This document shows, in pieces, positions 45,755-53,702 of a DNA stretch of 64,000 nt. A model generated the notes under the pieces. It did no database searches, was not told where the DNA came from, and was given only the letters and a program-made list of their open reading frames with translations. The DNA comes from Pleurocapsa minor HA4230-MV1 (GTDB lineage: Bacteria; Cyanobacteriota; Cyanobacteriia; Cyanobacteriales; Xenococcaceae), in assembly GCA_019359095.1 (NCBI GenBank), contig JAHHHZ010000021.1, positions 201,327 to 265,326 on the forward strand, read 5' to 3'. The translations under genes and the position numbers were made by a program. The first letter of the stretch is position 1. Every line of letters begins with the position of its first letter.

Positions 45755-46705
45755 TTAAGAGTAGCCAATTAAATCTTGGTTATTCCAGTTAATCGTATCG
45801 CCAATTGCTTGACCATCATGATAAGCCGCTAAAATTACCTCGCTAGTTTTACCCCAGCAAATAGTTCCGTCAGCAGCGATCGCGATCGCGCCTAAGTCTC
45901 GTTTACGACTACGAGATTCAGTCATAGATTTTTGCATAGCTTCTGGTAAGGACATCCCATCGGTAACGCGAATGACAATTTTGGCAGCTAGACATTCATC
46001 CATGATATCTTCGCCGATCCCTGTACAGCTTACTCCAGCAGCAGCATCAGCGTAGTTACCTGCGGGCATTGCTGAATCGCTGACTCGACCAATTCTTTCT
46101 AAACCTTTACCACCAGTAGAAGTCCCTGCACAGACTTTACCTAAGCTATCTAATGCTACTACGCCGATCGTACCTTTACGGGGTTCGTGAATCAAAGCTT
46201 CTTCAGCAACAACTCCTGCCATATTTTTATCAAAATTCTCATCTCTTTCCTGTATCCATTCTTGGAGGCGAATTTCCACTAAAGGATCGTAGATCGGGAC
46301 ATTTAATTCTCGCAGTAGCTCTTTCGAGCCATAGTCTGACAGAACGCGATCGTCTTCTCCCTGTAAATATTGGGCTAGTTCGATGGGATGTCTAACGCGA
46401 GAGACGTTAATAATGCCACTAAAACGCTGTTTTGCACCATCCATCAGGGCAGCACTCATGCGAATCTGACCATCAGACTGCAAGACTGAACCCGTACCAG
46501 CATTAAAAGTTGGCTGGTTTTCCAGTAGTTGACAACCCAACACCACAGCATCGACTGCGCTGCTACCATGAGTAAGTAGATCGTAGACTTCTGCTACAAC
46601 ATTGTGAAGAGCCTGGCGAACTTTAGCCTCTCCCTGTTCGCTTTTAATATGTCCTCCTGCGCCACCGTGAATGATCAGTTTGGGTTGTACTTGATTAGCA
46701 GACAT
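45755..46705 (-). CDS. iaaA: isoaspartyl peptidase / L-asparaginase (Ntn hydrolase)
   Basis: 316 residues, plant-type. The N-terminal part has KLIIHGGAGG, and the autocleavage site is KGTIGVVALD, freeing the nucleophile Thr near residue 178. GGKGLERIGRVSDSAM and CTGIGEDI match the substrate-binding loops. The precursor should split into alpha and beta subunits. It hydrolyses isoaspartyl dipeptides and asparagine, supporting nitrogen recycling; cyanobacteria also use it to finish degrading cyanophycin dipeptides. No cyanophycin genes are seen here. Confidence 0.9.
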   Translation of the reverse strand: MSANQVQPKLIIHGGAGGHIKSEQGEAKVRQALHNVVAEVYDLLTHGSSAVDAVVLGCQLLENQPTFNAGTGSVLQSDGQIRMSAALMDGAKQRFSGIINVSRVRHPIELAQYLQGEDDRVLSDYGSKELLRELNVPIYDPLVEIRLQEWIQERDENFDKNMAGVVAEEALIHEPRKGTIGVVALDSLGKVCAGTSTGGKGLERIGRVSDSAMPAGNYADAAAGVSCTGIGEDIMDECLAAKIVIRVTDGMSLPEAMQKSMTESRSRKRDLGAIAIAADGTICWGKTSEVILAAYHDGQAIGDTINWNNQDLIGYS

Positions 46706-46758
46706 AATGTGATGAAGATAGTGATATGACTAATATTTTTAGGCGTTAACAGTGTCAA

Positions 46759-46920
46759 TTATGATTCACTGTTAGCAGACTGTTTGCGACGACGACAGCG
46801 ATCGCTACAGTATTTAACATCATCCCAGCATTTTTCCCATTTTTTACGCCAAGTAAAAGGGCGATCGCATACAGGACAAATTTTAGTCGGAAGATCTGAT
46901 TTTTTGCGCTGGTTTGCCAT
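46759..46920 (-). CDS. DUF2256 zinc-ribbon-like small protein
   Basis: 53 residues, read from ATG 46920 to TAA 46759. MANQRKKSDLPTKICPVCDR opens the DUF2256 signature; the two pairs CPVC and CSDRC would bind one zinc. WRKKWEKCWDDVKYCS is the conserved middle. It is very basic and may bind nucleic acid. Function unknown. It lies between the isoaspartyl peptidase gene and, divergently, the TrmJ-like gene. Confidence 0.85.
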   Translation of the reverse strand: MANQRKKSDLPTKICPVCDRPFTWRKKWEKCWDDVKYCSDRCRRRKQSANSES

Positions 46921-46979
46921 GTTTTGCCAGGATAAGAAGCACAGTTTTATTATTCCTCATTAATTGATAATTTAGACAT

Positions 46980-47759
46980 ATGAAGCAAAACTTGTTGGCA
47001 AATATTAGGATTGTGCTGGTTGAACCTGCGGGAGAGTTGAACGTGGGTTCGATCGCCAGAATTATGAAAAACATGGGGTTGACTAACCTGGTATTGGTTA
47101 ATCCCAGGTGCGATCTCGAATCTGATGAAGCCAGACAAATGGCGGTACATGCGGTAGATGTCTTAGAAACGGCGCAGATTGTAGAGAGTATCCCGATTGC
47201 TTTAGCAGGCTGTCAGCAGGCGATCGCCACTACCGTACGTTCCCGCAGTGTACCGATTCTGCTGGAATCCCCCGCAACAGTACTGACTGGATTACTCGTG
47301 CCTAATATTCAATCAGCCTTATTATTTGGCGCTGAAGATCGGGGGTTAAGTAATGATGAACTCAAACATGCTCAAAGATTTATCTGTATTGAGTCTAATC
47401 CTGATTATCCCTCCTTGAATTTAGCTCAGGCAGTGACAATTTGCGTTTATCAGCTTTATCAAAGTTGGCTAGAAATGAGTAGAGGTCAAATTCCCGAACC
47501 AGTTGCCTCTTCGCCAGCGATCGCACCTATGCCCAATAATGCGACGATTGAAGTCTTGGAAGGATATTATCAAGATTTAGAGGCAATGTTACTTGAAATT
47601 GGCTATTTGTATCCTCATACTGTCGCTGTCAAGATGGAAAAGTTTCGTCGCCTTTATAACAAAGCCAATCTACAGCCTGAAGAAGTGGCGATGCTGCGGG
47701 GAATTTTACGTCAAATTCGTTGGGCAAATCAAAATCAAGTAAAACTCTCTGAGAATTGA
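46980..47759 (+). CDS. TrmJ-like tRNA/rRNA 2'-O-methyltransferase (SPOUT)
   Basis: 259 residues. The SpoU-family motifs are in order: VEPAGELNVGSIARIMKNMG (motif 1), LLFGAEDRGLSND (motif 2) and SLNLAQAVTICVYQLY (motif 3), forming the SAM-binding trefoil knot. The C-terminal ~80 residues are helical and extend the knot, as in TrmJ, which 2'-O-methylates position 32 of tRNAs. Its exact target here cannot be told. It stands alone, divergent from DUF2256. Confidence 0.88.
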   Translation: MKQNLLANIRIVLVEPAGELNVGSIARIMKNMGLTNLVLVNPRCDLESDEARQMAVHAVDVLETAQIVESIPIALAGCQQAIATTVRSRSVPILLESPATVLTGLLVPNIQSALLFGAEDRGLSNDELKHAQRFICIESNPDYPSLNLAQAVTICVYQLYQSWLEMSRGQIPEPVASSPAIAPMPNNATIEVLEGYYQDLEAMLLEIGYLYPHTVAVKMEKFRRLYNKANLQPEEVAMLRGILRQIRWANQNQVKLSEN

Positions 47760-48162
47760 CTATTCATATTGCTGAAATTGCTCAAAATTTCTCAACATAC
47801 ACACAGCCTAGGGGAAAAAATCCGTAAATTTACCAGTGTAAATTATGGGACAAAACTACATACTGTTGATCGATGAACAATCAACGCTGAATAGTTGATG
47901 CTCTCTTTAATATTGCTCGTTGTCAATCAGAGTGATGGAGAAGTGGCAGAAATTTTAGTTTTAACTTTTAAATTAGGTTCTGTTCGATGGTGATGAGATA
48001 GGATTAAACTGCTTTACTGGCAGAGATTAAAGCCACTTTCGGTCAAGATTGACTATATTTCTCATCAATAGAGTATGATTAAGCGCCATTTTCCTTGAGG
48101 GTCAATGGAAATGAACTAGTTGCTTGCTTCCATAATATGTAGTTGTTTTCCAGGAGTTGAGA
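47760..48162. other. intergenic spacer
   Basis: About 400 bases without a credible gene or tRNA. At 47823-47832 there is a palindrome GTAAATTTAC. An AGGAG (48152-48156) marks the ribosome binding site of the next gene. Confidence 0.4.
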
Positions 48163-49407
48163 GTGAATCGCAAAGGCAAAAAGTCTTCTCTTACCAGAGC
48201 TAAGGGTGTTAAAGTTAATCCCAAATCTAAACCTAGTTTGTTAGGCAATTCTGCCACAGCCAAAAAACCCAGCGAGTCTAAACCAAAGCGAGTTAAAAAT
48301 AATTCTCGCTCGAAACAAAACTTAACTGCAAAATCAAGTTCTAATCGTCGTCCCAAAAAAGCGACCAATAGTCGAACTACAAAATCTCCCAAAACTTTAA
48401 AATTGGCTACCTATGTCCTAACTATTACGATTGGACTCAGCACTATTTTTGGCTCTTTGATGTCGATGGCAAGCTCTTTTCAGGCGACTGAATTACAAAA
48501 AGCGCCTAATTCCACCATTAAAGTAAAGGTAAATCGCGAACACAAAGCCAAACTAGATAGTTTATTTGCGATCGCCTCTTTAGGCAAAGAAATTACTACC
48601 CTCAAATCTCAACTGGAACAATTAGCCACTCAATATCCCGATCTTCAGCCAGAATTATTCTTCGTAGATTTAGACACCAAAGGTTTTGTCAGTATTAATA
48701 GTAAATTAGCACTTCCCGCTGCCAGCACAATTAAATTACCGATCCTCGTTGCTTTCTTTCAAGATGTAGATCGGGGAAAAATTAACCTGGCAGAAGAGTT
48801 AATTATGAGCAAAGATGTCATTGCTGGTGGTTCTGGTGGTATGCAGTATGAGCCACCCAATAGTAAGTTTTCGGCTCTGGAAACTGCGGAACAGATGATG
48901 ACCATTAGTGATAATACCGCCACCAACATGCTGATCAAACGTTTGGGTGGCATGGATCAATTAAACCAACGATTTAACAAGATGGGATTGGTGGCTACCA
49001 GGTTACATAACCCACTGCCAGATTTAACAGGAACTAACACCACAACTTCAGCAGATCTGGGTAATCTATTAGTCAAAATTGATGGCGGAAACTTAATTTC
49101 TTTGCGATCGCGCGATCGCATGTTGTATATTATGCGCAACATCGTTACCAATACTTTGCTCCCCGAAGGTTTAGAATCAGGGGCAATCATTGCCCATAAA
49201 ACAGGAGATATCAAGTCTGTTTTAGGTGATGTGGGAATTATTGATATGCCTAATGGTAAACGCTATATTGCCTCTGTTTTGGTCAAGCGTCCCGATAATT
49301 CTCCCCTAGCAAAAGAATTTATTCAAAAGGCATCTGGTACTGTTTATCAATACTTCAAAAAGCCCCAAACTACTAAATTTAGTTTAACAGAGAATCAAAA
49401 ACGCTAA
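48163..49407 (+). CDS. class A beta-lactamase-fold serine hydrolase
   Basis: 414 residues from GTG 48163, preceded by AGGAG at the right distance. A TTG at 48157 is too close to the Shine-Dalgarno. The first ~80 residues are very basic, then comes a membrane helix (~residues 84-105), so the enzyme faces the periplasm. Residues ~170-400 form the hydrolase: STIK (SxxK nucleophile), SDN and KTG are all present. The Glu of the omega loop of true class A enzymes is not seen (LHNPLPDLTG there), so it is probably not an efficient beta-lactamase but a peptidoglycan-related hydrolase. Confidence 0.85.
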   Translation: MNRKGKKSSLTRAKGVKVNPKSKPSLLGNSATAKKPSESKPKRVKNNSRSKQNLTAKSSSNRRPKKATNSRTTKSPKTLKLATYVLTITIGLSTIFGSLMSMASSFQATELQKAPNSTIKVKVNREHKAKLDSLFAIASLGKEITTLKSQLEQLATQYPDLQPELFFVDLDTKGFVSINSKLALPAASTIKLPILVAFFQDVDRGKINLAEELIMSKDVIAGGSGGMQYEPPNSKFSALETAEQMMTISDNTATNMLIKRLGGMDQLNQRFNKMGLVATRLHNPLPDLTGTNTTTSADLGNLLVKIDGGNLISLRSRDRMLYIMRNIVTNTLLPEGLESGAIIAHKTGDIKSVLGDVGIIDMPNGKRYIASVLVKRPDNSPLAKEFIQKASGTVYQYFKKPQTTKFSLTENQKR

Positions 49408-49445
49408 GAGCTAATTCCAGCTTTTGATCTTTAAGGTGTAATATG

Positions 49446-49621
49446 AAGTCCGTTGAAACAATTCCAATTAAAACTCGCGCCAAGACGCTAAGACCTTTAT
49501 CCCGCTTAGTTTGAGCGTGAGATTCGGCGAATTTATTTCGCCTTGAATAATCGCGCTGTTGGGGCCCTAAAGGACTAGCTTCGCGTCGCAAAGATTTTAT
49601 TAGAAGTAATTAAGCGGACTT
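49446..49621. repeat. dispersed element, copy 2 (AAGTCCG inverted ends)
   Basis: The left end is AAGTCCGTTGAAACAATT and the right end the reverse of AAGTCCGCTTAATTACTTCT, an imperfect inverted repeat. The body holds CTTTATCCCGCTTAGTTTGA, a CGGCGAATTTATTTCGCC hairpin and GGACTAGCTTCGCGTCGC. It matches 1987-2090 in the opposite orientation. No gene lies in the spacer 49408-49702. Confidence 0.6.
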
Positions 49622-49702
49622 GATATAAAAGGTTGTTGCGATCGCTTTCTATTCGATCAAAGATTGTGCAAACTTATTGAGAACAGATCTCTAGAGATTC
49701 AA

Positions 49703-51061
49703 ATGAACGAAATTAAATACCTCCTCTCAGAAAACCAAATGCCTAGTGCTTGGTACAATATCCAGGCAGATTTACCCACCCCTTTATCTCCGATTCTGCA
49801 TCCTGGCACTAGACAACCGATCTCGCCTGCTGACTTAGCACCCCTCTTTCCAATGAGCTTAATCGAACAGGAAGTGAGTCAGGAACGGTGGATTGAGATT
49901 CCTGACGAGGTGCAATCCATTTATCAACAATGGCGACCTACCCCTCTGTATCGAGCGCGCCGACTGGAGAAAGCCCTCGATACTCCCGCCAAGATTTACT
50001 ATAAATATGAAGGTGTTAGTCCTGCTGGCAGCCATAAACCCAACACGGCTGTTGCTCAGGCTTATTACAACAAACAAGCGGGTATCAAACGACTAATCAC
50101 AGAGACTGGAGCAGGACAGTGGGGGTCTGCACTTGCTTTTGCAGGTGCGCTATTCGACTTGGAAGTCCTGGTCTATATGGTAAAAGTCAGCTATAACCAA
50201 AAACCCTATCGTCGTGCCTTTATGGAAGCCTATGGAGCGAGAGTTGTTTCTAGCCCTAGTGAAGAAACTGAAGCAGGACGAGCGATTCTGGCAACAAGTC
50301 CCGACAGTACAGGCAGTTTAGGCATTGCTATTAGTGAAGCCGTTGAAATTGCTGCCCAGGATCGACAGAGTAACTATGCTTTGGGCAGCGTTCTCAATCA
50401 CGTTCTTCTCCATCAAACTGTCATCGGACAGGAGGCTTTAGCACAGATGGAAATGGCGGGTGATTATCCAGATCTGGTAATCGGCTGCACTGGCGGGGGT
50501 AGTAACTTTGCGGGAATTGCTTTTCCGTTTTTGGGTGCCAAGTTAAGAGGAGAGCGGGAAGTTGAAATTATTGCCGTCGAACCTGCTGCTTGCCCAACCC
50601 TCACTCGTGGTCAATATGCCTATGATTTTGGCGATACGGCGCACTTGACACCATTAATGAAAATGCACACCCTAGGTAGCACTTTTGTCCCAGAAGGCAT
50701 TCATGCTGGAGGCTTACGCTATCACGGTATGGCTCCGCTAATCAGTCATGTGGTAGCTTTGGGACTTACGCAACCAAGATCGGAACACCAATTAGGCTGT
50801 TTTGCAGCTGGGCTAACATTTGCTCGTGCTGAAGGCATTCTACCTGCCCCTGAAGCGAATCATGCTGTCAAATCTGCGATCGACGAAGCCCTCAAATGCA
50901 AAGAAGCGGGTGCAAGCAAAGTAATTTTGTTTAATCTCTGTGGTCATGGACACTTTGATATGCAGGCATATATGGACTATCAAGCGGGAAAACTGATCAA
51001 CACCGAATACAGTTCCGCAGAAGTAGCAATGGCACTAGCAGGATTACCTTCTATTGGTTAA
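49703..51061 (+). CDS. trpB2: TrpB-like PLP-dependent enzyme (TrpB2)
   Basis: 452 residues from ATG 49703; an upstream in-frame start adds 13 non-conserved residues. The PLP lysine is in GSHKPNTA, and the phosphate-binding loop is [14 protein letters not shown] and [10 protein letters not shown]. The long N-terminal extension with [15 protein letters not shown] marks the TrpB2 group, which makes tryptophan from indole and serine without a strict TrpA partner. No trpA is adjacent. Repeat DNA lies upstream and a toxin-antitoxin remnant downstream. Confidence 0.9.
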   Translation: MNEIKYLLSENQMPSAWYNIQADLPTPLSPILHPGTRQPISPADLAPLFPMSLIEQEVSQERWIEIPDEVQSIYQQWRPTPLYRARRLEKALDTPAKIYYKYEGVSPAGSHKPNTAVAQAYYNKQAGIKRLITETGAGQWGSALAFAGALFDLEVLVYMVKVSYNQKPYRRAFMEAYGARVVSSPSEETEAGRAILATSPDSTGSLGIAISEAVEIAAQDRQSNYALGSVLNHVLLHQTVIGQEALAQMEMAGDYPDLVIGCTGGGSNFAGIAFPFLGAKLRGEREVEIIAVEPAACPTLTRGQYAYDFGDTAHLTPLMKMHTLGSTFVPEGIHAGGLRYHGMAPLISHVVALGLTQPRSEHQLGCFAAGLTFARAEGILPAPEANHAVKSAIDEALKCKEAGASKVILFNLCGHGHFDMQAYMDYQAGKLINTEYSSAEVAMALAGLPSIG

Positions 51062-51108
51062 ACCTCTCATAGTCTATTTTTTTGCTCTAGCGGGGGCTAA
51101 TTTCTTGG

Positions 51109-51294
51109 TTAATAATGATAACGAGCCTGTAGAAAATACACTCGATTATCTTTTACTTTGTAAACTAAACGGTGTTCTAAATCTAGACGACGCGACCAAA
51201 GAGCAAAAGCTATATATTTCAAAGGTTCAGGTTTGCCAATTCCTTTAAAAAGATCGCCGTCTAAAATATCTGCAACCAAATCCAAGATTTTATC
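51109..51294 (-). pseudogene. YoeB-type toxin, C-terminal fragment
   Basis: The minus-strand frame reads GDKILDLVADILDGDLFKGI, then GKPEPLKY, WSRRLDLEHRLVYKV and ends RYHY-stop. This is the C-terminal ~60 residues of the Txe/YoeB RNase family, including the GIGKPEPLK and HRLVY motifs and catalytic C-terminal region. The first ~25 residues are missing and no start codon fits. The YefM fragment runs straight into it. Confidence 0.75.
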
Positions 51295-51388
51295 TCCCTT
51301 CTTTTATCTGCTGTTGGTCTATTACTTCATCTAAGATACTGGCTAAATTAGCTCTAGCTTGGGAATAGCTGGTTTCTTTACTTAACAC
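51290..51388 (-). pseudogene. YefM-type antitoxin, N-terminal fragment
   Basis: 32 codons from GTG 51388: MLSKETSYSQARANLASILD and then EVIDQQQIKEGR-stop. It matches the DNA-binding N-terminus of YefM/Phd antitoxins. The toxin-binding C-terminal half is gone. A deletion has joined the two genes, so the module cannot make either full protein. Confidence 0.75.
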
Positions 51389-51513
51389 GATCTATTTTTG
51401 ATTACTTGTACAACTTTATCGTACGTTATGTTTTGGCTTGAGTTTAGGTGCGGCTCAACAACTAGCTACAATGGCAAAATTTGGTAACTTAAATAGACAA
51501 TAGCCGTACCGTT

Positions 51514-51696
51514 TCACCAAACGGAAACTGAGATAAATCTAAACCGCCAGGAGTAACCACCCATAAAACAGGTCAGGGATTGCCAAAAGTCGTTGTTGTA
51601 AAAGATATTTTTGCCGTCTGTTGCAGGAGTCGAAATACTTTGAGTTGGTATAAATTTAGCGAATAAAGCTATGGTAGCAAAGAAAGGCGATCGCAT
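51514..51696 (-). pseudogene. possible fragment of a VWA/metallopeptidase-like (DUF2201) protein
   Basis: The frame reads FFATIALFAKFIPTQSIST, then ATDGKNIFYN-x-DFWQSL, which is like the conserved ATDGxxIYYNPxF segment of DUF2201 metallopeptidases. No helix with the zinc HExxH follows, and the frame soon loses similarity. I read it as a decayed piece, with modest confidence. Confidence 0.4.
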
Positions 51697-51792
51697 TCGT
51701 AAACGGAGTAATGACGCGCTAATTATTTTTTGGATGATGTTTAAGGGAGTATTATAATTTTGAGCGATCGCGTTACTATTGCTTGCTAACCT

Positions 51793-52080
51793 TCATGAGG
51801 TAAGTTCAATTTTATCTTTTGTGAGATTAGATATATTGTCTAAAATTTTTAAGTCAAGATCTTTATTCGATATGAGACTGCGCAATAGATCTTGGTTGTT
51901 AATCGCCTTATCTACTAGTTTTTGAGGTGGATTAATGTTATTCGCTAGAATTAGAGAATATATTTTTTCCTCTGACTCTTTTTCTTTGTTAGTTATTAAT
52001 AGTTGTTTTATTACTTTCTTGGAAGCATTTTTGTTTGAAGCGATCGCTTCTCTAATATAGCTACAATCATACTTAATCAC
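51793..52080 (-). CDS. hypothetical protein with LRV-like helices
   Basis: 95 residues, Lys/Asn/Ile-rich. The segments REAIASNKNASKKVIKQLL and LRSLISNKDLDLKILDNI resemble leucine-rich-repeat-variant (A-x-N-P-x-T-x-x-x-x-L-x-x-L) units. It sits in the graveyard region beside the TA and transposase remnants, so it may be partial. AT content is higher than in neighbours. Function unknown. Confidence 0.45.
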   Translation of the reverse strand: MIKYDCSYIREAIASNKNASKKVIKQLLITNKEKESEEKIYSLILANNINPPQKLVDKAINNQDLLRSLISNKDLDLKILDNISNLTKDKIELTS

Positions 52081-52085
52081 TGATG

Positions 52086-52476
52086 TTACGCACTTTTGAG
52101 CAAATGCAGTTCAGACATAGCTTGTTGTAAAGCTGTAATATAAATGCGATTTCTCAAAGTAAAATGATTCATTTTATGTTTCAACTTCATGCTCTCTAAC
52201 TATATGCGAAGCGGTATACCATTTGCGAAGCTTATCCTTTAGGACAAGGGTATATCCGAAGGTGTATCCTTTAGGACTAGCTACGCGTCGTCCTAAAGGA
52301 CTGGTTTTACTAGTTTCCACAGCTCAAATGAAGTCCAAGTCCTTTTTTGACAGAAAACGGGTTATTTTGACATGACTAACACTTCCGCCTAATGCTTTTG
52401 ACAATCCCGTTGCTGTTACTTGTCCAAACGAGCTGATAATATAGTCGCTATATAGTTCCAAAAACTTTATATCCAT
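52086..52476 (-). mobile_element. transposase remnant (IS4/IS701-like) interrupted by a repeat
   Basis: Two pieces of one transposase on the minus strand. From ATG 52476 to 52324 the frame gives MDIKFLELYSDYIISSFGQV, then TGLSKALGGSVSHVKITRFL, the N-terminus of IS701-like transposases. At ~52196-52086 another frame gives KLKHKMNHFTLRNRIYITAL, then MSELHLLKSA-stop, resembling the C-terminus. The catalytic middle is absent and replaced by ~110 bp of dispersed repeat (52200-52306). No terminal inverted repeats were found. Confidence 0.65.
52200..52310. repeat. dispersed GC-rich repeat within the transposase remnant
   Basis: Contains ATGCGAAGCGGTATACC, TTTGCGAAGCTTATCCTTTA and GACTAGCTACGCGTCGTCC, the same units as near 6480, 13051 and 55130. 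Confidence 0.65.
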
Positions 52477-52502
52477 TTCAATATGATAGCTTTTGCGTAA
52501 CG

Positions 52503-52919
52503 TCAGTTAAATAACTCAAATACTTGGCGACAAAATAGTTTGAGCTGTTTTTCTGCATCCTGGGCGGGTTGATATTGACCAACACATTGCCAATTATCTA
52601 TGGTGGAAAATTTCCAAGCTTGACCTACATGACTAAAGCCACAGGTTTCCACGCCAATAAATTTCTCTACTGGTTCGCTGGGATCTTGGTAGAAACGGAT
52701 CTGCACTAAAATACTATTGCTTTGATAACGTCTACTCCAGCCAGGAAAATGAAAGCCAATATCAATTGAATCTGGATCGACCAACTCGCGAGTGTCTGGA
52801 TCGTTTTTCCAGGGCTTGAGATCTGCTTTGGCATCAGGAAATTGTGCTTTAAACAAGGTCACAACAGAGGCAATTTTAGTAGCAAGTTCTAAACTTTTAG
52901 CCCTCTCTGATGCGTTCAT
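52503..52919 (-). CDS. conserved hypothetical protein
   Basis: 138 residues, soluble. The first helix (ASERAKSLELATKIASVVTL) is followed by a beta-rich part with SIDIGFHFPGWSRRYQSNSI, ILVQIRFYQDPSE and GVETCGFSHVG. No known catalytic motif is visible. It seems to be a cyanobacterial conserved hypothetical. It is divergent from dut, 62 bp between the starts. A transposase remnant lies downstream. Confidence 0.6.
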   Translation of the reverse strand: MNASERAKSLELATKIASVVTLFKAQFPDAKADLKPWKNDPDTRELVDPDSIDIGFHFPGWSRRYQSNSILVQIRFYQDPSEPVEKFIGVETCGFSHVGQAWKFSTIDNWQCVGQYQPAQDAEKQLKLFCRQVFELFN

Positions 52920-52981
52920 GTTTAATTTCCTCTCGTAAATCTTTATTTAAACACCTGTTTAACCATTTAGGACAAGAATCT

Positions 52982-53413
52982 ATGGAACTCAAAATTCAGC
53001 AACTCCACGAATCGGCAATCATCCCTCATTATGCTCATCCTGGGGATGCAGGGCTAGACTTATTTGCGATTGAACCACAGGAGATCTTGCCAGGTGAGGC
53101 TCAATTAATCAAAACTGGTATTGCGATCGCCCTTCCCATGGGCTATGAAGCTCAGATACGTCCTCGTAGCGGACTAGCATTAAAACATTCAATTACTGTC
53201 TTAAATTCCCCTGGCACAATTGATGCTGGATACCGAGGTGAAATAGGGATTATTTTAATTAATCATGGGAAAAAACCATTTCAAATTATTCCAGGAATGA
53301 AGGTAGCACAAATGGTTGTCACTTCATTTATTCAGACCAAAGTAATAGTTACACAGGATTTAGATAGCACTTCAAGAGCAAATAAAGGCTTTGGCAGCAC
53401 TGGCAACACATAA
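52982..53413 (+). CDS. dut: dUTP diphosphatase
   Basis: 143 residues from ATG 52982. The trimeric dUTPase motifs are all there: PGDAGLDL (motif 1), RPRSGLA (2), GTIDAGYRGEI (3), a motif 4 region (PGMKVAQMV) and RANKGFGSTG (5, C-terminal Phe-Gly-Ser-Thr arm). It hydrolyses dUTP to dUMP, keeping uracil out of DNA and feeding dTMP synthesis. The length is normal. An in-frame upstream ATG (52910) would add non-conserved residues. Confidence 0.95.
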   Translation: MELKIQQLHESAIIPHYAHPGDAGLDLFAIEPQEILPGEAQLIKTGIAIALPMGYEAQIRPRSGLALKHSITVLNSPGTIDAGYRGEIGIILINHGKKPFQIIPGMKVAQMVVTSFIQTKVIVTQDLDSTSRANKGFGSTGNT

Positions 53414-53702
53414 GATTTCTCAATAATATAGATCGATTCAAGAATTTGTTAATTACTATCAAGTATTTAACTTTTAACGATAAATACTTAATTTACGACG
53501 AAAAAATTATTTATATTCATAAGCAAAGTGTATTTTTGGTTATTTACAGATTCTAGATTCAGCAACGAATTAATAGCTATGTGGAATATTGAAGAATCAT
53601 AGATAAATATTAAGAAAGTATTAAGTTATACAGCGCACCTCCGACTAAAGAGTTATAACTACGGAAAGATATATAACCAAATATATCTATAACGAAGGAA
53701 AG
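53414..53702. promoter_or_regulatory. upstream region of the glycosyltransferase gene
   Basis: 289 AT-rich bases. At 53668-53688 AGATATAT and ATATATCT form a perfect 8 bp inverted repeat around 5 bases. GAAGGA just before the ATG at 53703 is the ribosome binding site. No known regulator is indicated. Confidence 0.4.

Noticed and set aside
51054-51248. Plus-strand open frame after trpB2
   Set aside because: It is antisense to the YoeB fragment, which is recognisable as a family member.
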